Source: Tenrec ecaudatus
Taxonomy: Eukaryota; Chordata; Mammalia; Afrosoricida; Tenrecidae
NCBI RefSeq assembly: GCF_050624435.1
Contig: NC_134541.1
Coordinates: 6,834,983-6,898,982 of the forward strand
Length of the DNA: 64,000 bases
Reading direction: 5' to 3'
Shown here: positions 44,301 to 56,277 of the stretch, piece by piece
Layout of the letters: every line of letters starts with the position of its first letter
Numbering within the stretch: the first letter of the stretch is position 1
The notes under the pieces: generated by a model
What the model saw: only the letters and a program-made list of their open reading frames with translations
Told to the model about the DNA's origin: nothing
Databases searched by the model: none
Translations under genes and position numbers: made by a program

Positions 44301-44438
44301 CTACACCAACAAAGAGAGCTGCTCGACACACCAGCCAGAACCAGAGCGCATCGTCTAGACCGTGAGGAGCATAAGCCAAGCAGCCACCTCTCGGGTCACA
44401 CAAGAAGGGACAGCAAAATGTGGGCGGCTGGCTCGTAC

Positions 44439-44716
44439 CTCGATGGGCATGGCGCTCTTGGCCAGCATCCGCTCTGTGTCCAGGATCTTGATGGAGGCGT
44501 CAGCAGAGCCGGTTGCTATTAGCTGTCCATCTCTGCTGTAGGTGGCAACCCGGCAGGGCCCTTTATGGGAGGTGACATAGCAAGTCTCGTACTCTGATGC
44601 CTCTGGCGACATGGTCTGGACGTCTGCGTCAAATTCCAGGTCAATCCCCGTGCCGGGGGCAACCGTGTCGGAGCGGCCGATGGCGTACTGCACCGCTGTG
44701 TCATCGTTCTCCATTC
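44439..44716 (-). CDS. CSTF1: CSTF1 exon 3 (residues 57-149)
   Basis: 278 nt. Opens after TTTTCAG with the last two bases of Gly57, then [23 protein letters not shown], a linker, and the first WD blade [26 protein letters not shown]. Ends AMPIE at GAG|GTACGA. Confidence 0.96.
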
Positions 44717-44999
44717 CTGAAAAGAAACCGGATGCGTGGGTGTGAGCCCCCGCACACACTTAACCCAACACCACCTCACTTATTAGTGCCTAGTGAAAAA
44801 TCACTCCGTAGTAGTTGGGGGTGGGGGGAAGCGCTCAGCTGAGCAACAAGGAAACCCTGGGGCGTTCGTCCACAGCAGGCCCTGTGCAACTTGGTGGATA
44901 GAAGAGCTACCTACAGCCCCGGGCATCACAGCAGGTGGCTTGGCTCTTCAGCAGGACACCCATCCGCACTCGGTCAATGCTGGCTGTGTATGAGGCTAG

Positions 45000-46690
45000 A
45001 AGCTTGTGGTCCGGAGACACCTTCGTGGGCGATGACGTCGGGCCCACCATTCTGGGCTCAGAAAGCACCCCACCCCACCCCCGCAAGCAGTGTGAGGACA
45101 AATCACAGCGAGGCACACGGGGAAGAGACTCCGTATCATGGGAAACTGAAACAGAGGGGACTGTGTTTACACTCCAGCCCACGAGGCAGTCACGCCAGAG
45201 GCACTGCTGGTGTCGTGCGGTACCCCAAGAAGGCCAACTCCCTGCCTTCCCGTCAATACCGACTGCCGGCAACTCCAGGAGGTGCAGAGTCTTATGCTCC
45301 CCCCCTCCTCCTTTTATAATGGCAACAGCCACCTGAAAATAGGTTTGCCTAGAGGTGTTCTTCAACTCTAAGTTAAAGAAACAGGCAGCTATTTTCCCTT
45401 CTAATGCCTTTGAGGACTTAAACTCCTCGATCCATTTGGGATTGCTATTGGAGGACTAGGTCAGGAGAATCCTTTTTCTAAACAGTTCGCAATGTCAGCT
45501 GACGGACAGCCCACGCTCTCAATTGATGCAAACGTACAAGTGCTTGTGCACACATATAGTCTTTCCTGACTTACACACGTACTGCCTGACATTCTGCACG
45601 ACGACACTGACACACATGCTAGCTGGGTACTTACACCAACGCTGTGTGTCTGCAGCACCGGACGCAGCAGTCTGAGTGACGCTGGCTACCCCGGCTAAGG
45701 GTATGGTACCCACTGGGTTGGGCTAGGATTCTCAGTGGTTCGGCAACTCTAATGAGGACCTTGTTGTTGGAATGTAGCCATGCCAGCGAGGAAGGGGTGG
45801 GTATGCTTACTTACCTTGTTCTGGGCTAGCTTCCCCCCACTAACTGTATTCTACCAGTATAAACAGACGTCTGCTGAATTGAAAGAAAGAAAACCAAGGA
45901 GTGGCCTTATCCTATTAGGTATTAAACCACATACGCAGCTCTCCATGGCCCAACGGCAAACACTCCTACCTAGTCTCCAGACCTTCACGCTCCAGCTCTG
46001 ATGACTTCCTTTCCATGTCATTTCCAAAGTCAGTTCTAGAGGAAACTGAGGATAAACCACCACCACTGCCTCAGGAGTTGTTTCCCTATGTGGGGATTCT
46101 GAGGCTGGCAATCTTTCTCCTACAAATGGAGGATATTCTACAAAAAGACATACTCGGGACCACCCACCCCCCTGCCTCGAGGTCTCCCCTGCTTCCCCGC
46201 CGGTAGGTGCTGATTGCTATTAAACATCTACTACCTAAGACCCATCCCAGCCCTGCTGCAGAGAACCAGGCCTGTTATACACTGCCACCCCCCCACCCCC
46301 AAGCTACACTCTAGGACCGTAATGAAGACCACGGCTCAGCCACTGCTGTGTTGAACGCTTTCTCTGAGCCAGTGGGGGAACACCCAGACAGTGGAGGACA
46401 TGCTGCACAGTGACTCAGTCAAGAAGGAAAGGGACAGGATAGCGAGGTCCACTAACTGGAGGGGGTACAGGGAAGCGGGTAGGGGTCTCTGCAGATGGGT
46501 GGGAAAGACTCTGAGGTGAGCTGAGACATGAGGAAAGTTGTACTAATACCAGAGTCCTTCAGGCAGAGGCACAGAGGCCCCGAAGCTGAGACCAGCTCAC
46601 TGTGCCCACGCCCTGGACTCTGCTCACCGGGGAACCCGGCCTTCCACCTGGGCAATCAACGGCATCCAAGGCAGCCCCAGAGTAGAGCAG
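45000..46690. other. CSTF1 intron 2, unique part
   Basis: No exon, RNA gene or well-preserved repeat recognised. Open frames here are short and lack family features. Confidence 0.5.
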
Positions 46691-46704
46691 CAGAGCAGAA
46701 CCAT

Positions 46705-46802
46705 GCTTCCAGGTTCCAAACCCACACGCTTTACAGAAGCAGACTGCCACCTTTCTCGCCTGGCAATCGAGCATTTGAACTACTGCAGCACCAGGGCTCC
46801 TG
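46705..46802 (-). repeat. AfroSINE 5' part in CSTF1 intron 2
   Basis: Minus-sense 'gcatttgaactactgcagc' and the terminal 'accagggctcc'. Confidence 0.65.
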
Positions 46803-46805
46803 CTA

Positions 46806-47258
<453 letters not shown>

Positions 47259-47359
47259 TCATCACTGGTGTTACGCAAGACCCACCAAGCCTGGCTTTTG
47301 CTGACCTCCCGTACCAGGCAACGTCTGCTAGCTGTGAGCTGAGATCAACAAACTTTCCT

Positions 47360-47525
47360 TCAAACTGTGGTTCTCGAGTCTGACTCCAAGGGTAGACCTG
47401 CCCTGTAGGGGGTTTGGGAGGCAGATCGCCGGGTCTTTGCACCTGGGAAGCTGCGGGTGGGTTTCACCCACCAACCTTCTAGTTTGTGACTAAGCATTTA
47501 ACCCTTGTGCCACCAAGACTCATTC
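47360..47525 (-). repeat. AfroSINE copy in CSTF1 intron 1
   Basis: Minus-sense 'gtagacctgccctgtagggg', 'gtttcacccaccaacc' and 'ttaacccttgtgccacc'. Confidence 0.7.
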
Positions 47526-47684
47526 TGCCCAAATGACGTCCTTGCTGCGAGTCTGGCCCTTGACTGCTTGCTCCCCCAGGAGCTTCTGTTTATCCCAAGA
47601 ACAAGACGGACACTGTCAGTTGTGGAAGGGTCCAGGGGCCACTATTTCCAGCAGCTGCGCGGGCTACTGTAGTTCTATAGCTCA

Positions 47685-47862
47685 CTGATGTTGTTGATTC
47701 TGACCCACAGTGACCCTGCAGTAGAAAATAGGACATGCCCCTGTGGGTTTCGGAGGCTATAAATCTTTATGGGAGCAGTTGACGTCAACTTTCTCCCTCA
47801 AGGCAGCTGGTAGTTTCAAATTGCTGACCTTGTGGTTAGCTGCCCAACATGTAACCTTAATT
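47685..47862 (-). repeat. AfroSINE copy in CSTF1 intron 1
   Basis: Minus-sense 'tgattctgacccacagtgac', 'cccctgtgggtttcggagg' and 'aaattgctgaccttgtggtt'. Confidence 0.88.
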
Positions 47863-47954
47863 AAGACATCTAAATTAAAAGGGAAGAGCAAAAAACTACT
47901 GTCTTAATGAACACTAAACCAACTCAAGTCATTTTGAAAGACAAACTGTTTAGT

Positions 47955-48095
47955 AACGGGTTTTCAATGCTGTAAGTCTTTACATGAGCAGAGAGCCTCA
48001 GCTTTCTCACAGGACGGACAGTCAGGGGATTTGAACGGCTGACTTTTCAGTTAGCAGCCTATCACTTACCTGCCAGTAACACTGGGGTTCCTGCC
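47955..48095 (-). repeat. AfroSINE copy in CSTF1 intron 1
   Basis: Minus-sense 'gctgtaagtctttacatgag', 'atttgaacggctgactttt' and 'cagttagcagcctatcac'. Confidence 0.85.
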
Positions 48096-48124
48096 TGTAA
48101 AGGGTACAACTTAGAACACCTGAT

Positions 48125-48290
48125 ACCAGTACCTGCTGCCATCAAGTAGATTCTGACTCACAGTAAATCTTTAAGGGAGTTGACAGTCTCATCTTTCTCC
48201 CAGGTGGCTGGGAGGTTTGCGCTGCCAGCCGTTTTGGGCTTGGTGGCCCAACACCCAAGCCACAGCACCAGCAAAGCTCCATCTGGGGCT
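48125..48290 (-). repeat. AfroSINE copy in CSTF1 intron 1
   Basis: Minus-sense 'gccatcaagtagattctgac', 'ctcatctttctcccaggtgg' and the terminal 'accagcaaagctcc'. Confidence 0.85.
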
Positions 48291-48549
48291 GCAGTGAGTG
48301 GGAATCGACTCTACAGCACACAACCGTGGCTTTAATTAGACAGTCTCGAAAATCAGGACCCCAGTGTTATGTGTGGACAAATGTGAGAAGGTTGCAGGAA
48401 ACTCGTTAGCGAATGAACAGAGCCACCAGGCAGGCCTGGCCCTGTCATACTCTACAAGTGACTGTCAAAGAGTACAGGAAAGAGGGAGGCCCACTTGCTC
48501 TAGCCACACAGCTCTCCTTGGAGAATCAGAGGTGACCGCTCACAACAGT

Positions 48550-48690
48550 GGCTAACGCGTACTGAATGCTCACAACAGTTTTCATGTATTACCTCACGCC
48601 ACCCTCAAAAGCATCCTATGATGGAGGGAAAATAAGTCAAAGTCTCACAACGAGTGTCTGGAGGAACCAGGCTGGAACACTGGTGGCTTG
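48550..48690. repeat. Ancient MIR/L2 fragment
   Basis: 'tactgaatgctcacaacagt', 'catcctatgatggaggg' and 'accaggctggaacac' in ancient-repeat order. Confidence 0.4.
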
Positions 48691-48754
48691 CCACTAACCA
48701 CGGTTTCTTCGTAATGGTCCCTATACATGTCATAAACCGGCTCGTCCTAATTAG

Positions 48755-49030
48755 CTATTTGTAGCTGCCATTGAGTCGATTTCAACTCATGGCGACCCCA
48801 CGTTAGAATATATAATGCGTAGTGAACTTGTCTACATCCACGCGGCTGCAGAACCCAAGTGTTCTGGATGCCACCCATCAAGTTGATTCTGACTCTTCGC
48901 AACGCTGAAGGCGGGATGGAGTGCCTTGCCCTTTCCAGGCGGTAAATCTAACGGGAGCCAAAGGGTTCATCTGTCTCACGTTGAGGGGTTGGAGGTTTTG
49001 AACGGCTGCCCAACTCGTAAAGCACTAAGC
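48755..49030 (-). repeat. Two AfroSINE copies, first a tail fragment
   Basis: 48,755-48,800 holds the minus-sense tail 'attgagtcgatttcaactca'. 48,870-49,030 restarts 'catcaagttgattctgactc' and reaches 'gttttgaacggctgccc'. Confidence 0.8.
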
Positions 49031-49774
49031 GTCGGACACTTCGAATGCATGAACTCATCGGAGGAAATCATTCGTTGCCCGCACGCGCCCGTGGAAACAA
49101 ACGCGCTGACCTGCGCCTGTGTAGGCTCGGCGAGGCTGGTGCGACAACCCACCCACGTTCACCCCGAACCTAACTCGCACTCGGTCCCGCCTCCTCACTT
49201 CTGCCAGGGGCATCAGGGGGAGCACATGAGGATTTAACCCACCAGACGGCGAGCTCCGGCTTCGCAGCCCCTACACGCCAGGCTGGCAGCTGGGGGCACT
49301 GAGGCAGGTGGCCCGGAAGACCGCGCGTGACCCTGGACCGATTTCTCCGCGGCGGAGGCCCCGGACGCCTCAATGTACGCGCCGCAGCCACCCCGAAGCC
49401 GCGGCGGGCTAAGCTCGGGGGTGTGGGGCGTGGGGGCTGGTGCGGAGCTCGAGGGGGGGCGGGCCCGTCTCCTCAGCCCGGTAGTCGCGGGCCTCTCCGC
49501 TCACTCTCGGCCCAGCCCTGCCCGCGGGCCCTTGCTGAGCCCAGCAAACCGCCCGGCCTCTCGGCCCGTATCCCCGCGCCTCCTTACCCGCTGGCCTGGC
49601 TCTATCGGTCTCCCGCTTTCTCTCAGAAAAATGGAGGCATAGATCCTGCCCGATGGATCGCTCGATTGCTCGGGGCGCACGTTCACAGAGCACGTGCACT
49701 AGGACGCTCAGCCGAGCGCCGCGCCACTGATCGCCCCTCCCCCCGCCTCCCGCGCTCTTCGCCATCTTACTTAC

Positions 49775-49880
49775 TGGCACGTCCGAGGGGTTCGGTCGCC
49801 TCCTCCGGCTTTGTTTTCTCGGCAGCAGCCCCGACGCCAGGGAGCGGTTGCGTCCCGGACCGATGCCCCGTCAGGGAGAA
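49775..49880 (-). other. CSTF1: CSTF1 exon 1, non-coding (predicted)
   Basis: On the minus strand a GC-rich leader ends GGACGTGCCA|GTAAGTAAG, a strong donor sequence although the last exon base is A rather than G. No upstream ATG lies in the last ~60 nt. The transcription start is not visible and the 49,880 limit is approximate. Confidence 0.5.
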
Positions 49881-49929
49881 CCGGGCTCAGCTAGAAAAGT
49901 CACGAACCTGGCCGGCCGTTGGCGCCACC

Positions 49930-50017
49930 ACTTCCGGGGCTTGGCAGAGCCAGGGCGTCTGCGCGTCCACTCCGCCGCGTCACGTGACCCGAGGCCCCGT
50001 CGTGGCCAGCCAATCAG
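49930..50017. promoter_or_regulatory. Shared promoter motifs: ETS site, E-box palindrome, CCAAT box
   Basis: ACTTCCGG at 49,930-49,937 is an ETS/GABP-type site, the class reported to activate AURKA. GTCACGTGAC at 49,979-49,988 is a perfect USF/MYC-type E-box palindrome. CCAATCAG at 50,010-50,017 is a CCAAT box in the AURKA direction. The placement between the two genes fits control of both. Confidence 0.7.
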
Positions 50018-50059
50018 AAGGCGACTTGTCTTTAACGCCGGCCAACCGGCTCTTGGGCT

Positions 50060-50084
50060 GGAGGGTTTAACTCGTATTTAAAAA
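50060..50084 (+). promoter_or_regulatory. AURKA: AURKA core promoter: CHR-like and TATA-like motifs
   Basis: GAGGGTTTAACTC followed by TATTTAAAAAG. From memory this block is almost identical in the human AURKA promoter, where CDE/CHR elements give G2/M-specific transcription. TTTAA (50,066-50,070) and TTTAAA (50,077-50,082) fit a CHR core, and the second could also serve as a TATA box. Confidence 0.65.
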
Positions 50085-50104
50085 GAAGAGGCTCTGCTCC
50101 CTAA

Positions 50105-50176
50105 CCGTTACGCTGTTGGGAGGAGCTGACGACCTCGGGTCGGAGGAGGCTGGTGACCAGTGTGTGGCGGGCAGGG
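50105..50176 (+). other. AURKA: AURKA exon 1, non-coding (predicted)
   Basis: Starts about 25 bases after TATTTAAAAAG. The best donor is GGCAGGG|GTGAGA at 50,177; an earlier TG|GTGACC is possible. Resembles the human leader as far as 'ctcgggtcggag', where human splices but this sequence lacks GT, so the donor appears to have shifted. Confidence 0.45.
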
Positions 50177-51071
50177 GTGAGACCTGGGGCCAGGCTGCCT
50201 GGTGGTCGCGGGTGGCGGGGCTGGGGGCCATGGAGCCCGAGGGGAAGGAAGAGTGAGCGAGGGGCACCTTCTCTGTCTGCGCCAACCCCCCCGCCCCGCG
50301 TCCACCTGGGCCCTTCGGGTGCGTTGCCCCGTGTTGATTACACTCGTCGATGGCGGGTAAAGGTTGTCGAGAGGTGTTGGCAGTTCTTAACGATGGGGTT
50401 CTCGTGTTCACTGGGCAGCTGGGAAAGAAGTGCGGAGAGGTCGCTGCCATCCTTGGGGGGGGCAGAGAGACCATGAGCTAGCGAGATATCTCCCAGCTGT
50501 GGAGGGGTGTTGTGAAGGCCAGCCGCTGCCGGGGCGGAAGACGAGGCATCGGCTCCCGGAAAGATTTACAGTCCAGGAAACAGAAGGAGCGATTCGCCTC
50601 TGTCCCGTGTGGTCGCTGAGTTGGTATGGACTTCATGGCTGTGGCTGCCTGCTTTAGGTACTCGACTGTGCCAGAGAAGTAGGCACTTGGCACTTACCCC
50701 GAGGCTCTGCGGGATAAAGGTCTGGCGATCTGATTTCCATAAAGGTCAAAGACTAGAAAAGTTGGGGCTGGGGCGTGGGGGGGGCAGTTCTGTTCTCGGC
50801 TGTGGCTGTGAGTTGGAATGGCTCATGGCACCTTGAGGGGCACAGACCCTCTGGAGAGAGGGTCTACTCGGTCCACGTGGGCTTGCATAAGTGGGAATTG
50901 ACTGGCGGTGGGCGGGGGAGGGCAGCTACCAACAACTTTAGAAGAGGAGCCTGGGAAGGCTTTTCCTGGGTGGTTGAGTGAATGAGTAAATACAGAACCA
51001 CTTCCGCAGAGGCCTTCCTAGGACAGTGTCTTACCAACCTACATGGGATTCTATGGGGTAGAAAAGTGTAA

Positions 51072-51150
51072 GTCCCCGTGGTGGCACACTGGTTAAGCAC
51101 TCAGCTGCTAACTGCAAGGCCAGCACTTCAAACCCCTACCCAGTTGGCAT
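51072..51150 (+). repeat. AfroSINE 5' half in AURKA intron 1
   Basis: 'tccccgtggtggcacactgg' and 'gctgctaactgcaaggccag' form a clean head; the tail is missing. Confidence 0.85.
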
Positions 51151-54018
51151 CTGTCAAGGTTAGAGCCTAGGAAACTGTGGCAGCTTCGCTTGTTGGTATC
51201 GGTTTGTTGAACAGGTAGGCAGGCCTCCCTGCTGCGCACCCACTGGATGAGAAGCCCTTGGAAAAGACCCAGGTGTCTGTTTTCAACAAGCACTCCAGGT
51301 GATTCTGATGTGTCAGTGAGAGCTAGTGCCCCGTGCTGGTGCTTGGTACCATCTGGGGTGGGGAAAATGCTGGATCTCACTTAATGGTGGGCCGGGCTTA
51401 AGGAACAACAGGCAGGTGATGTAGCTCCTGCTTCTGACTTTGAATCCTGACGCCACCACCTCCTCTTCCTTTTTCTTGGACTTATATTTCCTAGTGAGTG
51501 AATGTGGTGGGGGTGGGAGAACCTTTGATTCCCCCCCCCCGTGGCTGTTTGTGATAAGTAGTACAGATGAAAGCCCATTGTCTAGGAAGGAGTGTTTTCA
51601 CGATGCATGCAAGCAGATAGAGGGAAAGCTTTACCACCAGGTTCCAGGTCATACAGGCCTGGCTCGTGCCAAACAAAATGTGATTAAAACATGTCTGTCA
51701 CCAGTCGGTAGCTGCAGACAATTTCAGTAATCCTTGGCTTAGTTACTTTCAAATGACGTTTTAAAGTTCAATCAATAATAACGGCTTCTAGGGGGTCTTC
51801 TGCGCAAGGCAGAAAGGTCAGCTCAGAAGGTTATGGAGGCGACTTTTAGGATTCCAAAGGAGTAATCTTGACAGGTTTTCTCAAAGGACACAGGACAATA
51901 CCAGGAGTTTTAGGAAGAAGTTTTAAGACGAGGGAAAAGTGCATTTGGTGAGGAAAAAGGCCAGGCAGGTTACGCGGAGGAATTTTCTTTTCCACCACAG
52001 AGGGTAGCCAGGGCGATTTGACTGAGCGCATCACTGGGGAACCCTGCAGCATCCACTACAGCCCTGATCCAAACCCCGTTTTGGTGTGGCAGCGTGCCGA
52101 ATTGTGTGGGGACGGGTTAGAAGAGGCGGGAACACAGCCTTCAGAAATACACAGACTTAGATGACGGACACTGTGAAGAGTAGCGTCACATTTGATATTT
52201 TTGTGTAATAGAGGTTTCTCCGCTTGTGTATCAACATTTTAAATGCATTTTCTGCTCCTTTTCCAGTTTCTTTTTTGGGTAAAAATGCACGGCATATGGA
52301 ACCTGGGCTCCTAGGCCTCTTCATCACAGAGCGGTCTGTGTCTTGATAAAGGGGATCGGAGATCATTGGGATGTGCTCTGGGGGAGTCGCATATCCTGCG
52401 AGCAGCTGAGTCAGACAAAGACCAAACCATGTCTGCTGTCTCTGTCGGTGGCTGTGTCTGACTGAGGGGTGGGGACTGGGGGGCTCTGCTGTACATGTTT
52501 TACTCTTGATCAGCCATCTGCACACCCGTGCCAGGCTTTGCTGTAGGTTCTGGGCCCCCAACTGACTAAAACAGGATAGAGCTCTTGCCCTCGTGGAGCT
52601 GCCTGTGGGAGAGAACCCCGACAACCACATCTCCACAAGGGGCTGTGAAGGACAGTCACGGTGGGTGGTCCTGGAAAGAGACCCCCTCAAGTTACATATC
52701 CGAGGAAAGAACAGGAAGCGCAAAGGCCCCACGACAGGCGAGCTGCTGGAGGAGAGGAAGGGGTCCCCGATGGACATCATCCACTGCATGCTCTGGCACT
52801 TTGGGGGCCTGCCACATGCCCCATAGGTCAGGGTTTCTTTGTTAGGCTTGAGGCCAGGGGTGGGGGCCATAGACCTCTGACCCAGCAGGGAAGTAGACCT
52901 GCAGAGAATCGCTTGGGCAGGTGGTGATAGTGAGGTGATGAAGGTGGGGCTGGGGCCCCGCAGACCCCCCATAGCTTAGACGTAGTGTGTGAGGGAAGGA
53001 CTTGGGTAAGGGTTTGGCCTGAGCAGCTGGCTGGGTGGACTTGCTGTGAGGACAGACCTGGGTAGGTAGGGGTGGGGAAGGATGAGGACTTCCATTTGGG
53101 TTGGTTATAATCAAGATGCTTCTCCAATGCTATGTCCGTGGTGAGCAATTTGAGCCTGGAATTCAGGGAAGGGTTGTGAGCTGGAAATGGAAATGAGGGT
53201 GTCAACAGCTTATGGAGATGGGATGGGCTCAGCGCAGGACATGCAAGTGGACGGAGAGATACTCTTCCAGATGGAGCTCAGGACCTTCTTGTGTGCAGGG
53301 ACTCGGATACGTTTGTGTTTTTCCTGTATTAATACTGAGTTGCTTTCCACACCTGTCTGATTGTCGGATACCTCATGTGCTCAGGGGAGAGCTCAGGGCT
53401 GAAGATGTGAATTTGGGCCCAGGTACTTGGTTGGGTGAGTGTAGCCAGGAGGGAAAGAAAGGTCCAAGGACCCACTGTAGGGTGGCCTGACTCTTCGCAG
53501 TGAGCACGGTGAACCCTCTAGGCAGGGTCGGAGGTGGGGACGAAGTGCTCCTGGACCCTGAGCCAGGATGGAAGGGCCACAGGGGGGGCAGGCCCTGCTG
53601 CTGAGCCCACGGGCGGGGCAGTTCACTGCTGGCTTTGGAACCACAGGTCCCGTCCCAGGGACAGAGCTCCAGGGGGTGGACTCAGGAGAATGTAATGCAA
53701 GGGACCTTCTTCCGTAGCCTTGCTGTTGAAAGAGGAGAGGAGGTAGAGCGTGCTTGAAGGTGGCACATGTCACAGTGGTGGAGGAAGTCCCAGAGCAGAA
53801 GTGATGGAGGAGGAAGCCCCTCTGCTCTGCAGTGTGTACGGGGTGGGGCCGTGCATGGCATGGCGTCAGCCGTACTAGACAGCACTGCCCCGACCGGCTC
53901 ATTTGGCTTAAGAAAGGGCACACTTCTGTGTCTCACCGGGGCTTTCCCTCAGGAAGCGGTGACTCGAAGCTGCGGGTGGGTTTGTGTGAATTAAAGAGGA
54001 TTTTCTCTTTCCTTTCAG
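51146..54018. other. AURKA intron 1, mostly unique DNA
   Basis: No exon recognised. Holds a C-rich run near 51,530, an ancient L2-like stretch near 52,530 and scattered low-complexity DNA. An alternative 5' UTR exon may exist but cannot be placed by eye. Confidence 0.5.
52530..52625. repeat. Ancient L2/MIR-type fragment
   Basis: 'gtgccaggctttgctgtagg' then 'agctcttgccctcgtggagc' are typical old mammalian repeat phrases. Confidence 0.5.
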
Positions 54019-54023
54019 GCATC

Positions 54024-54065
54024 ATGGATCGAGCTAAAGAAAACTGCATTTCTGGACCCATTAAG
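54024..54065 (+). CDS. AURKA: AURKA exon 2, start codon (residues 1-14)
   Basis: Acceptor CCTTTCAG, five untranslated bases GCATC, then ATGG with A at -3 (good Kozak context). Encodes MDRAKENCISGPIK, ending AAG|GTGATT. The KEN triplet at residues 5-7 is the APC/C recognition motif. Human has S at residue 4 and V at residue 13 (recalled). Confidence 0.96.
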
Positions 54066-55976
54066 GTGATTGGGTGGGATGATGGCCATCCTGTCTCAGG
54101 TGGAGATAAGTCCCCTATCTGGAATGCTGGCCTTCAGTTGTTGCTGTGGATTGCTGCCCTGCATGCCCCGCTCTGACTGGCCCTTTTCGAAATTCCCTTA
54201 GTGTAGCTGTCCTCACAGTTAGCGCTGCCCTCCCCTGTGCGCAAGAAAGTACTGACACAAACCAGGCGCACCCACGCCCATCTGGTTGATGCTCTTAGAT
54301 GAGATGGGAGCCCCCTGTGTGTGCTTCCAGATTGATCCCCTGTATGTCTCCCGTCTTGCTAGCAGAGGTTCACTTCTGTGGTCCAGAAGGTTCTGCATGC
54401 AGACAGCATTTCCTGGGAACTTGTCTTGGCTGCAGGGATTACTGTGGTAGAAGGCCCTGGAGTTTAGAGAACTCAAGCTAGTCCTGTGCCTGAGATGGCA
54501 CACCAAGGGGTAGCCTGGGGTGGGGCACCCCAGAAAGGGCTTCCCCAAGAAAAAGTGAGTGCTTAGTGAGTGTTGGCGGGGCGCCGGGAGAGGAAGTCCG
54601 TAATGTGATAGACCCACAGTAGGAATCACCTCCAGCTTGTTTTTCCTTCTTAAAAAACCTGCATGAAATTCTAAATTGCCTACTTTAAAAATCTCTAGTT
54701 TTGTGGTGGGCTTATTTTCAGAAGTCTCCATCTTTAAATAGATGGATGCTCACCGTTCTTAGTGGCGGGAAGTGTAAACCTGTCCAGAAAAAGCTAAACG
54801 GAGTCATAGTGCCCATTTTATTTTGGGCGCCTTTAAAAGCAAGGGCTGTGTTCAGCACACTTGTCATCCTGTGCCATGGCCTCAGTGCTGGCTGTCGTGA
54901 ACACGGCTCCTTCCAGAGGGACCTGCTCTGCGCGGGAAAGCCATGCAGCTCCTCTGCGAACCGTGTCAGACAGTCGTTTCCGGCACTAATGGTATTGCTG
55001 AAACCGTATTTTTTGGTAACGGAAGACACTGATTGAAATGACAAATTTTTTTTGAGAATCTGGGTTTTGAAACAGTTATTGAACACATGTCACAAGGGTC
55101 TCTGGTGCTGGGATTTGGTGGGTGAGTGAGCCCTCTTCCTCAGTCTCGCAGTTACAGACCCCTCACCAGAAGGGTGGGAAATGTCGGTGGGCACTGTGTG
55201 TCCCACGGGTCACAGAAGGGTTAAAACATTGACCCCGGTGACTGTAGAATGACCTGTGAGGTTTTGTTTCTTCCACAGGTCTGATGAGAAACAGGCTGGA
55301 GGGAATCTCATCCGTTTTAGGCCGATTGGCTCAAGGTCTTAGGGGTTAAACTAGCAATCTTTTTAAGCTTTGAGTGTGTGGAGTGAACATTTTGGTAACT
55401 TTCTGAAGAGCCTCCGTCTATTTCTTCCTTGTCAAAATTTTCTGTTCACCACTGTTGGCAAACTTCGACAAGCAAGAGAAAATAGTCGCCGTGAGCTCCT
55501 TTTGTACTCCGTCTAGCAAATACTGACTGTGGATGGTCTCCTCGGACGTAGCCAGCACGGAGTCCTTGTTGCATTGCTTTTGCTTTCTAACAGATAATTC
55601 GAGCAGATTTCAAAATTGGAAATGAGCCTTTAGTATCAAGCCGTCAGTATCAAGTTTGTGTTTGGGGGCTTCTTTGTGAAACAACAACTTGGTGTGGTCC
55701 AAGTTCCTGCGAATCCCCCTTGTGTCACTGAAGGGGAGGGGCTCCTCCGGCCCTCTCCAGGCAGATGTCGGGGTTCTGGTCCCAGCACATGTAAAAGTTG
55801 CACTGCCACTCTACTGTAGGGGGTGTAGCAGCATGACGAGAAGTTTACACTGCTGTGAGGACGACCGGACAGTGACACAGAGACAGAAGGGAGCACAGTG
55901 ATGTCCCTTACTGTTTGAGGACCAGCTTTGGGCACCTTCCGCCCGTAACCTCGCTCTTGTCTTCCCTTCCACCCAG

Positions 55977-56277
55977 GCCACCCTGGCACACGGCGACGGT
56001 CCCAAGCGTGTTCCGGTGATGCAGCGGATTCCTTCTCAGAAACCGCTGTCCTCTAGTGGCCAGGCCAAGAGGGTCCTGTGTCCCTCGAATTCCTCCCACA
56101 GCGCCCCTGCCCAGGCACAGAAGCTGCCCTCCAGCCACAAGCCCGTGCCGAGCCAGAGCCAGAACCCAAAGCGGACGCCCTTGCAGATGACCACCGTCCC
56201 CCGGCCTGTTTCTCAGCCACTGAACAACCCCCCGAAGACCGAGCAGGCCCTGCCCCCACCGCCGCCACCAGGGTCCG
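55977..56277 (+). CDS. AURKA: AURKA exon 3, N-terminal regulatory region (residues 15-114)
   Basis: Acceptor CCACCCAG, ending TCCG|GTAAGG in phase 1. Encodes ATLAHGDGPKRV..SSGQAKRVLCPSNSS..AQAQKLPSSHKP..PVSQPLNNPPKTEQALPPPPPPGS. The A-box needed for Cdh1-dependent destruction is here; the regulatory Ser after VLCP falls at residue 51 as in human. The region is disordered in the family. The exon ends with a run of six prolines that I do not recall in human. 301 nt. Confidence 0.95.

Larger units (their letters stand above)
49330..50330. promoter_or_regulatory. CpG island spanning the divergent CSTF1/AURKA promoter
   Basis: Dense CG dinucleotides, high G+C and no interspersed repeats, in contrast to the flanks. 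It covers the first exons of both genes. Such islands typically stay unmethylated and drive constitutive two-way transcription (general knowledge). Confidence 0.85.

Noticed and set aside
49327-50070. 247-codon open frame across the CpG island
   Set aside because: High G+C suppresses stop codons; it overlaps the divergent promoter and CSTF1 exon 1 and has no recognisable domain.
52157-52972. 271-codon minus-strand open frame in AURKA intron 1
   Set aside because: No family features and crosses an ancient repeat; chance reading frame in G+C-rich intron DNA.
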